Notes: generated from the sequence alone by a model not told the origin. Counted from the stretch's first letter, positions 36,187 to 44,635 are shown. The stretch: DNA of 64,000 bases from Xanthomonas sp. (GCF_017163755.1 NZ_JAFIWC010000006.1:62001-126000); one strand, 5' to 3'. Made by a program: numbers and translations.

Positions 36187-37113
36187 TCAGTCGATTTGCA
36201 GACACCGCTTCCATTTCGAGCCGTCGAACTCCATGACGTCCTTGGGCCCGATGGACCACATGATCCCGTCGGCCGCACTTAGGTGATAGCAAGTACTTGG
36301 TGCATCGTCGCCGAAATCGACGGGCGTGAGCTTGCCGTCCTCAAGGCGATAGACGAAATGGGTGGAAGAGACGTACAACTGTCCGTCGAACACCTCCATG
36401 CCCCAGAGATCTTCCCGGGTGCTTTCGTGCTCGATCACTTCCCATTGGTCATCGCGCCCCCGGAGCAAAGTGCCGAGCTGGCCGCAGGCATAGGCGAACC
36501 CATCCGGCGCGCAGCGAACCTTGTACAGAGACAGGGTGGTCGGGCTCTTCTGCTGGGTGAAGACCGAGCCGTCGTACTTCCAGATCTCGCCGTCCCAGCC
36601 GACCGTGTAGATTTCCTGCTCGCTGAACCCGTCGATGGATTCGAAGCTGGTGTAATAGATAGGGGTATCACCGACTTGAGCACTCTGATCAATGCATCTC
36701 CACTGATCTTCGCCATCACGAACATAGGCCTGTCGGCACGTTCCCACGGCGTAGGCCCGGCCTTTGGCGATGCCGCGTATTTCGCGAAGCGGGCCACGTT
36801 TCTTGGGATCTACACCGCAGCTTGCGATGGGTGCCTCTTCCTTTGTACCGCCGCCGCCACTGGCTTCTATCGATCCATCTGTGCCCAACGTCAGAGAGCG
36901 TTCGGCCGGCACATGGCAGACCGTTCCGGAACAGGCAAGCCATTTCACCGTACCGGCACCCCAGTTTCCACGGTACAGGGTGAACAATATCGACCCTGTG
37001 TAACCCTCGGCGATAGAAAGGTCGTTCGTGGTAATCAAATAGCTGAGGTCAGAGTAGCGAACGGTTCCAGTAGCAATGCTTAGTCCGCTGAATCGTCGGT
37101 CATGAGTGTCCAT
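36187..37113 (-). CDS. Tandem beta-propeller paralogue D
   Basis: A 308-residue member and the most diverged in its C-terminal part: DTPIYYTSFE replaces DTPITDTSFE, GWDGEIW replaces GWEGEIW, and TTLSLYKVRC, STHFVYRLEDGKLTPV and APSTCYHL differ from the consensus. The N-terminus is of the 'ITTNDLSIAEGYTGSIL' type with a GGGGTKEEAP segment. AAGGAG lies 13 bases before the ATG at 37113. Being most different, it is a candidate for an older copy or one under different selection. Confidence 0.86.
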   Translation of the reverse strand: MDTHDRRFSGLSIATGTVRYSDLSYLITTNDLSIAEGYTGSILFTLYRGNWGAGTVKWLACSGTVCHVPAERSLTLGTDGSIEASGGGGTKEEAPIASCGVDPKKRGPLREIRGIAKGRAYAVGTCRQAYVRDGEDQWRCIDQSAQVGDTPIYYTSFESIDGFSEQEIYTVGWDGEIWKYDGSVFTQQKSPTTLSLYKVRCAPDGFAYACGQLGTLLRGRDDQWEVIEHESTREDLWGMEVFDGQLYVSSTHFVYRLEDGKLTPVDFGDDAPSTCYHLSAADGIMWSIGPKDVMEFDGSKWKRCLQID

Positions 37114-37134
37114 GTTGGTTTTGTTCTCCTTGCG

Positions 37135-37315
37135 TTAATGATTGGGCGCCAGCGAAAAATTTTCCCACAGCCTTGTTGCGCGATGTGGTTCGCCGAGCCG
37201 GGCGGATTGGATCTGTTGTTCCTTGCCGAAGCGCTCGAGCAAGGATTGAGGAAATATCGCTGGCATCGCGAAGACTCGCGTAGAAGCGCGAAGCAAGGCA
37301 ACCGGAATGGCCGGA
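37135..37315 (-). pseudogene. Decayed 3' end of the ancestral upstream gene, spacer between copies E and D
   Basis: After the stop of copy E one frame reads LLERFGKEQQIQSARLGE and a second, shifted frame reads ANHIAQQGCGKIF. Together they match the single-frame tail between H and G (RFGKEQQINTD ... VDHIAQQGREKML), so a small deletion has broken the frame. This is direct evidence of decay rather than a functional gene. Confidence 0.65.
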
Positions 37316-38239
37316 TCAGTCGATCTGCAGGCACCGCTTCCAGTTGGAGCCGTCGAACTCCATGACGTCCTTGGGCCCGATGGACCACATGATCCCGTCG
37401 GCCGCGCTCAGGTGATAGCAGGTCTGCGGCGCGTCGTCGCCGAAATCGACGGGGATGAGCTTGCCGTCCTCGAGTCGATAGACGAGGTGGCTGGAAGACA
37501 CGTACAGCTGCCCATCGAACACTTCCATGCCCCAGAGGTCTTCTTTGGTGCTTCCGTGCTCGATCGCTTCCCATTGGTCATCGCGTCCCCGAAGCAACGT
37601 GCCGAGCTGGCCGCAGGCATAGGCGAAACCGTCCGGTGCGCAGCGGACCTTGTACAGCGCCAGTTCGGTCGGGCTCTTCTGCTGGATGAAGACGGAGCCG
37701 TCGTACTTCCAGATTTCGCCTTCCCAGCCGACCGTGTAGATTTCCTGCTCGCTGAACCCGTCGATGGATTCGAAGCTGGTGTCGGTGATCGGCGTGTCGC
37801 CGACCTGGGCGCTGTGGTCGATGCATCGCCACTGATCTTCGCCATCGCGGACATAGGCCTGCCGGCAGGTGCCCACGGCATAGGCGCGCCCTTTGGCGAT
37901 GCCGCGTACTTCACGAAGAGGACCGCGCTTTCTCGGGTCTGCTCCGCAATTGGCGATGGCCTCTGCTTTTCTAGTGCCGCCGCCACTGGCTTCCACCGAT
38001 CCATCGATGCCCAGCATCAGGTGGCGCTCGGCCGGCACATGGCAGACCGTTCCGGAGCAGGCGAGCCATGGCACTGTGCCGGCATACATGGTTCCACGAT
38101 ACAGAGTGAACAATATCGAATCTGCGTAACCCTCGCTGCTAGCGGCGTCATGCGTTGCAATCAAATAGCTGAGGTCTGAGTGGCGAACGGTTCCAGTAGC
38201 AATGCTGAGTCCACTGAGTCGTGGGTCTCGAGGGTCCAT
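37316..38239 (-). CDS. Tandem beta-propeller paralogue E
   Basis: A 307-residue member with a clean AAGGAG ribosome site six bases before the ATG at 38239. The N-terminal third combines 'IATHDAASSEGYADSIL' with a 'FTLYRGTMYAGT' segment and a distinctive GGGTRKAEAIANCGADPRKRG stretch, another mosaic combination. The C-terminal two thirds are close to identical to copies F and G, including the STKEDLWGMEVF variant shared only by E, F and G, which points to recent duplication or gene conversion among these three. Confidence 0.86.
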   Translation of the reverse strand: MDPRDPRLSGLSIATGTVRHSDLSYLIATHDAASSEGYADSILFTLYRGTMYAGTVPWLACSGTVCHVPAERHLMLGIDGSVEASGGGTRKAEAIANCGADPRKRGPLREVRGIAKGRAYAVGTCRQAYVRDGEDQWRCIDHSAQVGDTPITDTSFESIDGFSEQEIYTVGWEGEIWKYDGSVFIQQKSPTELALYKVRCAPDGFAYACGQLGTLLRGRDDQWEAIEHGSTKEDLWGMEVFDGQLYVSSSHLVYRLEDGKLIPVDFGDDAPQTCYHLSAADGIMWSIGPKDVMEFDGSNWKRCLQID

Positions 38240-38450
38240 GCTGCTCTCCTTGTGTGAGCAATAACGGGCGGGTGCGCGAGCGAACTTTCGGCCCCAGCAT
38301 TCCGCGCTGACGTGGATCGCCGATCACGGCATGATGGTATCGGTATCCTTGCCAGGGTCTTGGGCAAGTTGAGTGGAGAATGATGCCTGCGGTGAATCGG
38401 CGAAGAACTCGCGCGCAGCATCGCAGAGCAGGTCGGGTCGGCGGGCTGGG
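38240..38450 (-). pseudogene. Decayed 3' end of the ancestral upstream gene, spacer between copies F and E
   Basis: The frame after copy F reads DAAREFFADSPQASFSTQLA, then QDPGKDTDTIMP and a stop. Further downstream the DNA (GGCGATCCACGTCAGCGCGG) still aligns with the DHI-encoding block of the other spacers but in another frame. Protein-like amino-acid use and shared order indicate a fossil of the same gene; several frameshifts are present. Confidence 0.5.
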
Positions 38451-39374
38451 TCAGTCGATTCGCAGACACCGCTTCCAGTTCGATCCGTCGAACTCCATGA
38501 CGTCCTTGGGCCCGATGGACCACATGATCCCGTCAGCGGCGCTCAGGTGATAGCAGGTCTGCGGCGCGTCGTCGCCGAAATCGACGGGGATGAGCTTGCC
38601 GTCCTCGAGTCGATGGACGAGGTGGCTGGAAGACACGTACAGCTGCCCATCGAACACTTCCATGCCCCAGAGGTCTTCTTTGGTGCTTCCGTGCTCGATC
38701 GCTTCCCATTGGTCATCGCGTCCCCGAAGCAAAGTGCCGAGCTGGCCGCAGGCATAGGCGAAGCCGTCCGGTGCGCAGCGGACCTTGTACAGCGCCAGTT
38801 CGGTCGGGCTCTTCTGCTGGGTGAAGACGGAGCCGTCGTATTTCCAGATCTCGCCTTCCCAACCGACCGTGTAGATTTCCTGCTCGCTGAACCCGTCGAT
38901 CGACTCGAAACTCGTGTCGGTGATCGGCGTGTCGCCGACCTGGGCGCTGTGGTCGATGCATCGCCATTGGTCTTCGCCATCGCGGACATAGGCCTGACGG
39001 CAGGTGCCCACGGCGTAGGCGCGGCCCTTGGCGATGCCACGGATTTCGCGAAGCGGGCCGCGCTTCTTCGGGTCGACGCCGCAGCCCGCGATGGCCTCTA
39101 CGTTTACCGTGCCGCCGCCACTGGCTTCTACTGATCCATCGGTGCCCAACATCAGGTAGCGTTCAACCGGCACATGGCAGACCGTTCCGGAGCAGGCAAG
39201 CCATGGCACTGTATCGGCATACCAGGTCCCACGATCCAGATTGAACAGTATCGAACCTGTGTAGCCCTCGCTGATGGAGAGATCGTTCGTGGTAATCAAA
39301 TAGCTGAGGTCTGAGTAGCGAACGGTTCCAGTGGCAATGCTGAGTCCGCTGAATCCTGGGTCTAGGGGGTCCAT
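38451..39374 (-). CDS. Tandem beta-propeller paralogue F
   Basis: A 307-residue member. The N-terminus is 'ITTNDLSISEGYTGSIL' with FNLDRGTWYADTVPW and the GGGTVNVEAIAGCG segment shared with copy C, so the two halves of the variable third come from different lineages. The C-terminal part matches E and G, with Y-to-H in SHLVHRLEDG. AGGA lies upstream of the ATG at 39374. Cytoplasmic, propeller-like as the others; function unknown. Confidence 0.86.
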   Translation of the reverse strand: MDPLDPGFSGLSIATGTVRYSDLSYLITTNDLSISEGYTGSILFNLDRGTWYADTVPWLACSGTVCHVPVERYLMLGTDGSVEASGGGTVNVEAIAGCGVDPKKRGPLREIRGIAKGRAYAVGTCRQAYVRDGEDQWRCIDHSAQVGDTPITDTSFESIDGFSEQEIYTVGWEGEIWKYDGSVFTQQKSPTELALYKVRCAPDGFAYACGQLGTLLRGRDDQWEAIEHGSTKEDLWGMEVFDGQLYVSSSHLVHRLEDGKLIPVDFGDDAPQTCYHLSAADGIMWSIGPKDVMEFDGSNWKRCLRID

Positions 39375-39411
39375 GTTGGTTTCCTGATGTGAGTAGTGAC
39401 GCCCGGGCGCG

Positions 39412-39581
39412 CTAGCGAAACCTCGGTCGCGGCCTTCGTGCGCTGATGTGGTCGCCGATCACGGACATGTTGGCGATCCGTCTTTGCCGGGGGTCTTGGG
39501 CAAACTGAGACCGGCATTGATGTCCTGCGGTAACTCGGTGCGCCTGCATGGGCAGCGCGGAGCGGCCGGTCGGTGGGGGGG
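39412..39581 (-). pseudogene. Decayed 3' end of the ancestral upstream gene, spacer between copies G and F
   Basis: The frame ends MSVIGDHISARRPRPRFR with a TAG at 39412-39414; the same TAG position is preserved upstream of copy H. The preceding part (SQFAQDPRQRR) matches the copy F/E spacer out of frame. It is a further decayed copy of the gene that once lay upstream of the propeller gene. Confidence 0.5.
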
Positions 39582-40508
39582 TCAGTCGATCTGCAGGCAC
39601 CGCTTCCAGTTCGAGCCGTCGAACTCCATGACGTCCTTGGGCCCGATGGACCACATGATCCCGTCAGCGGCGCTCAGGTGATAGCAGGTCTGCGGCGCGT
39701 CGTCGCCGAAATCGACGGGGATGAGCTTGCCGTCCTCGAATCGATAGACGAGGTGGCTGGAAGACACGTACAGCTGCCCGTCGAACACTTCCATGCCCCA
39801 GAGGTCTTCTTTGGTGCTTCCGTGCTCGATCGCTTCCCATTGGTCATCGCGTCCCCGAAGCAACGTGCCGAGCTGGCCGCAGGCATAGGCGAAGCCGTCC
39901 GGTGCGCAGCGGACCTTGTACAGCGCCAGTTCGGTCGGGCTCTTCTGCTGGGTGAAGACGGAGCCGTCGTATTTCCAGATCTCGCCTTCCCAACCGACCG
40001 TGTAGATTTCCTGCTCGCTGAACCCGTCGATGGATTCGAAGCTGGTGTCGGTGATCGGCGTGTCGCCGACCTGGGCGCTGTGGTCGATGCATCGCCATTG
40101 GTCTTCGCCATCGCGGACGTAGGCCTGGCGACAGGTGCCCACGGCGTAGGCGCGACCTTTGGCGACACCGCGGATTTCACGAAGCGGGCCGCGCTTTTCC
40201 GGGTCGATGCCGCAGCTTGCGATGGTTGCTTCTTCCTTTATCGCGCCGCCGCCGCTGGCTCGTATCGATCCATTGGCGCCCAGCACCAGGTAACGTTCGG
40301 CGGGCACGTGGCAGACCGTTCCGGAGCATGCAAGCCATGGCACTGTGCCGGCGCCCCAGTTGCCACGGTACAAAGTGAACAGTATCGATCCTGTGTGACC
40401 CTCGCTGATGGAGAGGTCGTTCGTGGTGATCAAATAGCTGAGGTCCGAATAGCGAACGACGCCAGTGGCAATGCTGAGTCCGCTGAATCGTCGGTCTTGA
40501 GTGTCCAT
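39582..40508 (-). CDS. Tandem beta-propeller paralogue G
   Basis: A 308-residue member. The N-terminus (MDTQDRRFSGLS) is closest to copy D, the second variable segment (YLVLGANGSIRASGGGAIKE) is closest to copy A, and the C-terminal part is the E/F type, so it is a clear three-way mosaic. The ATG at 40508 follows AGGAAGAG at a somewhat long spacing. All nine conserved cysteines and the repeat pattern are intact. Confidence 0.86.
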   Translation of the reverse strand: MDTQDRRFSGLSIATGVVRYSDLSYLITTNDLSISEGHTGSILFTLYRGNWGAGTVPWLACSGTVCHVPAERYLVLGANGSIRASGGGAIKEEATIASCGIDPEKRGPLREIRGVAKGRAYAVGTCRQAYVRDGEDQWRCIDHSAQVGDTPITDTSFESIDGFSEQEIYTVGWEGEIWKYDGSVFTQQKSPTELALYKVRCAPDGFAYACGQLGTLLRGRDDQWEAIEHGSTKEDLWGMEVFDGQLYVSSSHLVYRFEDGKLIPVDFGDDAPQTCYHLSAADGIMWSIGPKDVMEFDGSNWKRCLQID

Positions 40509-40513
40509 GTGAT

Positions 40514-40638
40514 CTACTCTTCCTGTGTTAACGGTCTGACGTCAGCGAGCATTTTCTCACGGCCCTGCTGCGCGATGTGGTCCACCGGTGGGGATGCGTC
40601 GGTGTTGATCTGTTGTTCCTTGCCAAAGCGCTTGATGG
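40514..40638 (-). pseudogene. Best-preserved 3' fragment of the ancestral upstream gene, spacer between copies H and G
   Basis: Directly after the stop of copy H a single open frame reads TIKRFGKEQQINTDASPPV, then DHIAQQGREKMLADV and RPLTQEE, stopping at 40514 a few bases before copy G. Composition is that of a normal soluble protein tail and the frame is unbroken for 41 codons. It has no start. It is the reference for recognising the other spacer fossils. Confidence 0.6.
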
Positions 40639-41565
40639 TCAGTCGATTTGCAGGCACCGCTTCCAGTTCGAGCCGTCGAACTCCATGACGTCCTTGGGCC
40701 CGATGGACCACATGATCCCGTCGGCCGCGCTCAGGTGATAGCAGGTCTGCGGCGTATCGTCGCCGAAATCGACGGGGATGAGCTTGCCGCCTTCGAGTCG
40801 ATAGACGAGGTGGCTGGAAGACACGTACAGCTGCCCGTCGAACACTTCCATGCCCCAGAGGTCTTCCCGCGTGCTTTCATGTTCGATCACTTCCCATCGA
40901 TCGTCGCGCCCCCGCAGCAACGTGCCGAGCTGGCCGCAGGCATAGGCGAAGCCGTCCGGGGCGCAGCGGACCTTGTACAGCGCCAGCTTGGTCGGGCTCT
41001 TCTGCTGGGTGAAGACGGAGCCGTCGTATTTCCAGATCTCGCCTTCCCAGCCGACCGTGTAGATTTCCTGTTCGCTGAATCCGTCGATGGATTCGAAGCT
41101 GGTGTCGGTGATCGGCGTGCCGCCGACCTGGGCGCTGTGGTCGATGCATCGCCACTGGCCTTCGCCATCGCGGACGTAGGCTTGGCGGCAGGTGCCCACG
41201 GCGTAGGCGCGGCCCTTGGCGATGCCACGGATTTCGCGAAGCGGGCCGCGCTTCTTCGGGTCGACGCCGCAGCTTGCGATGGGCGCTTCTTCCTTTATGA
41301 CGCCGCCGCCAACGGCTCGTACGGACCCATGGGTGCCCAGCGTCAGGTAACGTTCGGCCGGCACATGGCACACGGTTCCGGAACAGGCAAGCCACGGCAC
41401 CGTGCCGGCACCCCAAGTGCCACGATCCAGGCCGAACAGTATCGACCCTGTGTAACCCTCGCTGATGGAGAGATCGTTCGTGGTGATCAAATAGCCGAGG
41501 TCCGAATAGCGAACGACGCCAGTAGCAATGCTGAGCCCGCTGAATCGTGGGTCTCGGGGGTCCAT
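40639..41565 (-). CDS. Tandem beta-propeller paralogue H (first of eight)
   Basis: The promoter-proximal member, 308 residues, with an AAGGAG ribosome site six bases before the ATG at 41565. Repeats at about 111-145, 156-195, 196-232, 233-272 and 273-308 are clearest, plus weaker ones before residue 110. Conserved cysteines are C61, C66, C99, C126, C140, C201, C210, C275 and C304. The variable third is 'ITTNDLSISEGYTGSIL' with FGLDRGTWGAGT and LGTHGSVRAVGGGVIKE. It has no signal peptide. As first gene of the block it sets the orientation of the array away from bioH. Confidence 0.87.
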   Translation of the reverse strand: MDPRDPRFSGLSIATGVVRYSDLGYLITTNDLSISEGYTGSILFGLDRGTWGAGTVPWLACSGTVCHVPAERYLTLGTHGSVRAVGGGVIKEEAPIASCGVDPKKRGPLREIRGIAKGRAYAVGTCRQAYVRDGEGQWRCIDHSAQVGGTPITDTSFESIDGFSEQEIYTVGWEGEIWKYDGSVFTQQKSPTKLALYKVRCAPDGFAYACGQLGTLLRGRDDRWEVIEHESTREDLWGMEVFDGQLYVSSSHLVYRLEGGKLIPVDFGDDTPQTCYHLSAADGIMWSIGPKDVMEFDGSNWKRCLQID

Positions 41566-42110
41566 GCGGGTCTCCTTGTTGAAAAATAACGGCCGGACGC
41601 GCTAGCGAACGTATCGGCCACAGCCTTCCGCGCTGATGTGGATCGCCGGTCATGGACATGTCGGCGTTGATAGGTTGGTGCTTGCAACGTCCTTTGCTTT
41701 GTCGTGACGCCAGTGCACTGGGCCTTCCATGCGCGTGCGTACAAGTTTATAGCCTTCGCTTCGATCGCGATACGCGTGGTGTTCCAAAACTGCCCGCCAC
41801 CTGCAAGCGCTCAGGCGTTCAAGCGTCGTCGACCAAGCGCGAGACGTGGCGCCGGTGCATCCGAATGCGGACTCTGCTTGGGCGCGGCGGCTGGCAGCGC
41901 TCAAATCGATCGCGTGCGGCCACGCAGTGGCGGCGATAGGGCTTCTCGTGAACGGATTCCAGCGCGCCGGCTTCGATCGTTGTCGAGCCGCCCCGGCCGG
42001 TCGCGCGGCTCCTGATGGCCTGCGCTCCGGATGGAGCGGCACTCGCTCGCTCGGGGTGCGCCGCGTGGCTCCCACAGTCATCCGCTGGCGCCAAGTTGGA
42101 TGCGTACTGC
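41566..42110. other. 545-base gap between bioH and the propeller array
   Basis: Besides the fossil tail at 41602-41720, one minus-strand frame is open from an ATG at 42081 to 41650 (143 codons), whose C-terminal part (RWRAVLEHHAYRDRSEGYKL) reads like protein, but it has no ribosome site, a basic low-complexity N-terminus and overlaps the fossil in another frame. No homology recognised. The promoter of the array must be in this gap; no clear element was identified. Confidence 0.4.
41602..41720 (-). pseudogene. Fossil tail upstream of copy H
   Basis: Reading towards copy H, one frame gives INADMSMTGD, and after one base is dropped DHISAEGCGRYVR followed by TAG (41602-41604), the same stop position as in the G/F spacer. 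It shows that the ancestral upstream gene also preceded the first propeller copy. How far it extends upstream cannot be told. Confidence 0.45.
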
Positions 42111-42872
42111 CTAAGGCAACGCGGCGAGGAACTCGCGCAACGCGGTGGCCACTTCGTCGGCATGGCCCAGGAAAGGCGCGTGTCCGCCGCCGGCGACGAT
42201 CCGCAGCTGCGAGTGCGGCGCCAATGCGGCGGCGGCCTGCAGGCCGGCCGCCGGCACCAGCCGGTCGCGCTGGCCGCCCAGCCACAGGCTGGGCACGCGC
42301 AGCGTCGGCAGCGCGCGGCGCAGGTCGGTGCGTTCCAGCAGCGCCAAGCCGTCCTGCAGCGCGCGCGCATCGGGTTCGCCGCGTGCGGTGAGGGTTTCGC
42401 GCAGCGTGCGCAGTTCGGCACGCGCATGCGCCGAGCCAAGCGTATCCAGCGCGAGGAAACGGTCCAGCGTGCCGCGGTAGTCCTCGCCAAGATCGTGGCC
42501 GAACTGCGCGAACACCTGCGGTTCCACCGCATGCGGCCAATCGCTGCCGCGCACGAAGCGCGGCGTCGCCGCGATCATCGCCAGGCCGCGTACCTGCGGT
42601 TGGCTCGCCGCCGCATGCAGCGCGAACAGCCCACCCAGCGACCAACCCAGCCACGCGGCCGGCGGCGTCGCCGCGGCGATCGCGTTGACCACGTGCGGCA
42701 GCGCCAGCGGCGTGTCGTCGTCGCGGCTGCGGCCATGGCCGGGCAGGTCCACCAGGTGCAGCCGGTACTGCGCCGCCAGACGTTCGACCAGCGGCGCGAA
42801 GATGCCGCCGTGCAATGCCCAGCCGTGCAGCAGGACCAGGTCGGGGCCTTGCCCCAGGGTGTCTATGTGCAT
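42111..42872 (-). CDS. bioH: Pimeloyl-ACP methyl ester carboxylesterase BioH
   Basis: A 253-residue alpha/beta hydrolase that releases pimeloyl-ACP from its methyl ester, ending the BioC/BioH pimelate cycle. The oxyanion block is LLHGWALHGGIF (14-25), the nucleophile is Ser78 in GWSLGG, VDLPGHGRS matches the family, and the C-terminal catalytic His is in VAGGGHAPFLGHADE. Length matches BioH (about 255). It follows bioF and a small ORF on the same strand, with 52 bases to the latter. Its usual partner bioC is separated from it by the propeller array. Confidence 0.93.
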   Translation of the reverse strand: MHIDTLGQGPDLVLLHGWALHGGIFAPLVERLAAQYRLHLVDLPGHGRSRDDDTPLALPHVVNAIAAATPPAAWLGWSLGGLFALHAAASQPQVRGLAMIAATPRFVRGSDWPHAVEPQVFAQFGHDLGEDYRGTLDRFLALDTLGSAHARAELRTLRETLTARGEPDARALQDGLALLERTDLRRALPTLRVPSLWLGGQRDRLVPAAGLQAAAALAPHSQLRIVAGGGHAPFLGHADEVATALREFLAALP

Positions 42873-42924
42873 CGTCGATCGGGTATGGGAAACGGGAAGC
42901 GGGAACGCCAGCGCAGGTGCCGGA

Positions 42925-43278
42925 TCATCGCGATGCGCGCGCGGCGGCGATGCGCGGCAGCAGTTGCCGCCATTGTCGCCGCGGATAGGCGCGGGTGAGC
43001 CAGGCCGACACGCGGCGCTGCGCTCGCCGCTGCACGATCGCCTCGCTCAGCCAGTCCACGTCGAAGCCCTGCCATTCGCCGGCGGCCAGCAGCAGGTTCG
43101 GCGCCAGGCGCGGGTGCACGTCGTGCAGCAGCATCCGTCGCAGTTCTTCCACTGGGAACGGAGATTGCGCGAGCACGTCGGCCACGTGCGCATGCTGCGC
43201 ATCGACCGCGGTATCCAGGTACAGCGCGCACAGCGCTTCCCATACCTTGCGTCGTGCCGCAAGGTCCGCGCCGCTCAC
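42925..43278 (-). CDS. Conserved-looking small protein between bioF and bioH, 117 aa
   Basis: Function not recognised. A soluble, helical 117-residue protein: [20 protein letters not shown], then [39 protein letters not shown] and a basic end ([19 protein letters not shown]). It starts with GTG at 43278, overlapping the bioF stop by four bases (GTGA), which is strong support that it is translated and coupled to bioF. It might be an accessory factor for the biotin enzymes or an unrelated passenger. Confidence 0.75.
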   Translation of the reverse strand: MSGADLAARRKVWEALCALYLDTAVDAQHAHVADVLAQSPFPVEELRRMLLHDVHPRLAPNLLLAAGEWQGFDVDWLSEAIVQRRAQRRVSAWLTRAYPRRQWRQLLPRIAAARASR

Positions 43279-44480
43279 GCGATGAGGCCGACCGGCTGCG
43301 CGGCAAGGCGGTCGCGCGCATGCGCCAGCGCTTCCAGCAACGCCTGCACCTGCGCCGGCGTGTGCAGGGTGGACAGGGTCACGCGCAATCGCGACTTGCC
43401 CTCCGGCACGGTCGGCGGGCGGATCGCCGACACCAGGAAGCCGGCCTGCTCCAGCGCCGCCGACAGCGCCAGCGCGCTGGCCTCGTCGCCGCACAGCAGC
43501 GGCTGGATCGGCGTGTCCGAGGCCATCAGTTCCAGTCCGTGGCGGCGCGCGCCGCCGCGGAAGGCTTCGATCAGTTCGCCGAGCCGCTCGCGCCGCCACT
43601 GGTCGCGCCGCGCCAGCTTGACCGCGGCCAGCGCGGCGGCGGCCTGCGCCGGCGGCAGCGCGGTGGTGTAGAGGTAGGGGCGCGCGGTCTCGGCCAGGTG
43701 GCGGATCAGCAGCTCGTCGCCGACCACCACTGCGCCGTAGCCGCCGAGCGCCTTGCCCAGGGTCACCAGCTGCAGCGGCACATCGGCCACGCCCAGGCCG
43801 GCGTCGGCGACGCAGCCGCGCCCATGCGGGCCGACCACGCCGACCCCGTGCGCATCGTCGACGTACATCAATGCCTGCTGCATGCGCGCCACCAGGGTCA
43901 GCGAGCGCAGCGGGGCGATGTCGCCGTCCATGCTGAACACCCCGTCGGTGGCCAGCATCGCCGCGCCGTCGGGGGTGTGCCGGAGCTGGCGCATCGCGCC
44001 TTCGGCGTCCACGTGCGGATAGCGGCGCAGGCGGCAGCCGGCCAGGCGCGTGGCATCGAGCAGGCTGGCGTGGTTGAGCCGGTCCTGCACGCACAGGTCG
44101 TCCTCTTCGGACAGCAGCGCCTGCTGCACCGCCAGATTGGCGATGAAGCCGCTGCCGAACAGCAGGCCGCGCGGATAGCCGAGCCAGTCGGCCACTTCGC
44201 GTTCCAGCGTCTCGTGCAGGGCGTGGTGGCCGCAGACCAGGTGCGAGGCGGTGGCGCCGGCGCCCTCGCGCGCGGTGGCGTCCTGCAGCGCGGCGATCAC
44301 TTCGAACTGTTGCGCCAGGCCGAGGTAGTCGTTGCTGCAGAAACCGGTCAGCCAGCGGCCGTCGATCTCCAGGCGCACACCGTCGCGGCGGCCGACGCTA
44401 CGGCGTACGCGGATGCGGCCCTGCGCCTCGCGCAGCTTGCGCAGGGACTGGATGCGTTCGTGCAGGTCGGGACGGGCCAT
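43275..44480 (-). CDS. bioF: 8-amino-7-oxononanoate synthase BioF
   Basis: A 401-residue PLP-dependent alpha-oxoamine synthase condensing pimeloyl-ACP with alanine in biotin synthesis. The Schiff-base lysine is Lys243 in [20 protein letters not shown] (208-217) and HLVCGHH (80-86) are the expected active-site blocks, and SNDYLGL (49-55) is diagnostic for the family. Length fits BioF (about 385-400). It is the first gene of the visible biotin run (bioF, small ORF, bioH); bioB and bioA are not in the window. Confidence 0.95.
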   Translation of the reverse strand: MARPDLHERIQSLRKLREAQGRIRVRRSVGRRDGVRLEIDGRWLTGFCSNDYLGLAQQFEVIAALQDATAREGAGATASHLVCGHHALHETLEREVADWLGYPRGLLFGSGFIANLAVQQALLSEEDDLCVQDRLNHASLLDATRLAGCRLRRYPHVDAEGAMRQLRHTPDGAAMLATDGVFSMDGDIAPLRSLTLVARMQQALMYVDDAHGVGVVGPHGRGCVADAGLGVADVPLQLVTLGKALGGYGAVVVGDELLIRHLAETARPYLYTTALPPAQAAAALAAVKLARRDQWRRERLGELIEAFRGGARRHGLELMASDTPIQPLLCGDEASALALSAALEQAGFLVSAIRPPTVPEGKSRLRVTLSTLHTPAQVQALLEALAHARDRLAAQPVGLIA

Positions 44481-44635
44481 GGGCGGCGTGGCATGGTCGG
44501 GTGGGCTAGCGTACCGCGTCGCCGGCTGCGGCGCGCGGGCGTGGCGACAGGCGGACGGGCTGCGGCAGATGGCCGGCGGGTCGGGGGATTCGGCCGTGGA
44601 GGCGGCGTCTCCACTTCCGGACCTGTGCCGCGTTG

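Noticed and set aside
33141-41565. CRISPR or intragenic tandem repeats
   Set aside because: The repetition is of whole 0.9-kb genes, not of short repeats with unique spacers; no 23-47 bp repeat array exists.
40514-41720. Spacer tails as XVIPCD (T4SS effector) C-termini
   Set aside because: A short similarity (INTDAS..PVDHIAQQ) was considered, but the diagnostic XVIPCD motifs and Gln-rich tail are not visible in the preserved 41 codons, and the propeller genes lack signal peptides expected of the matching immunity proteins. Left open, not claimed.
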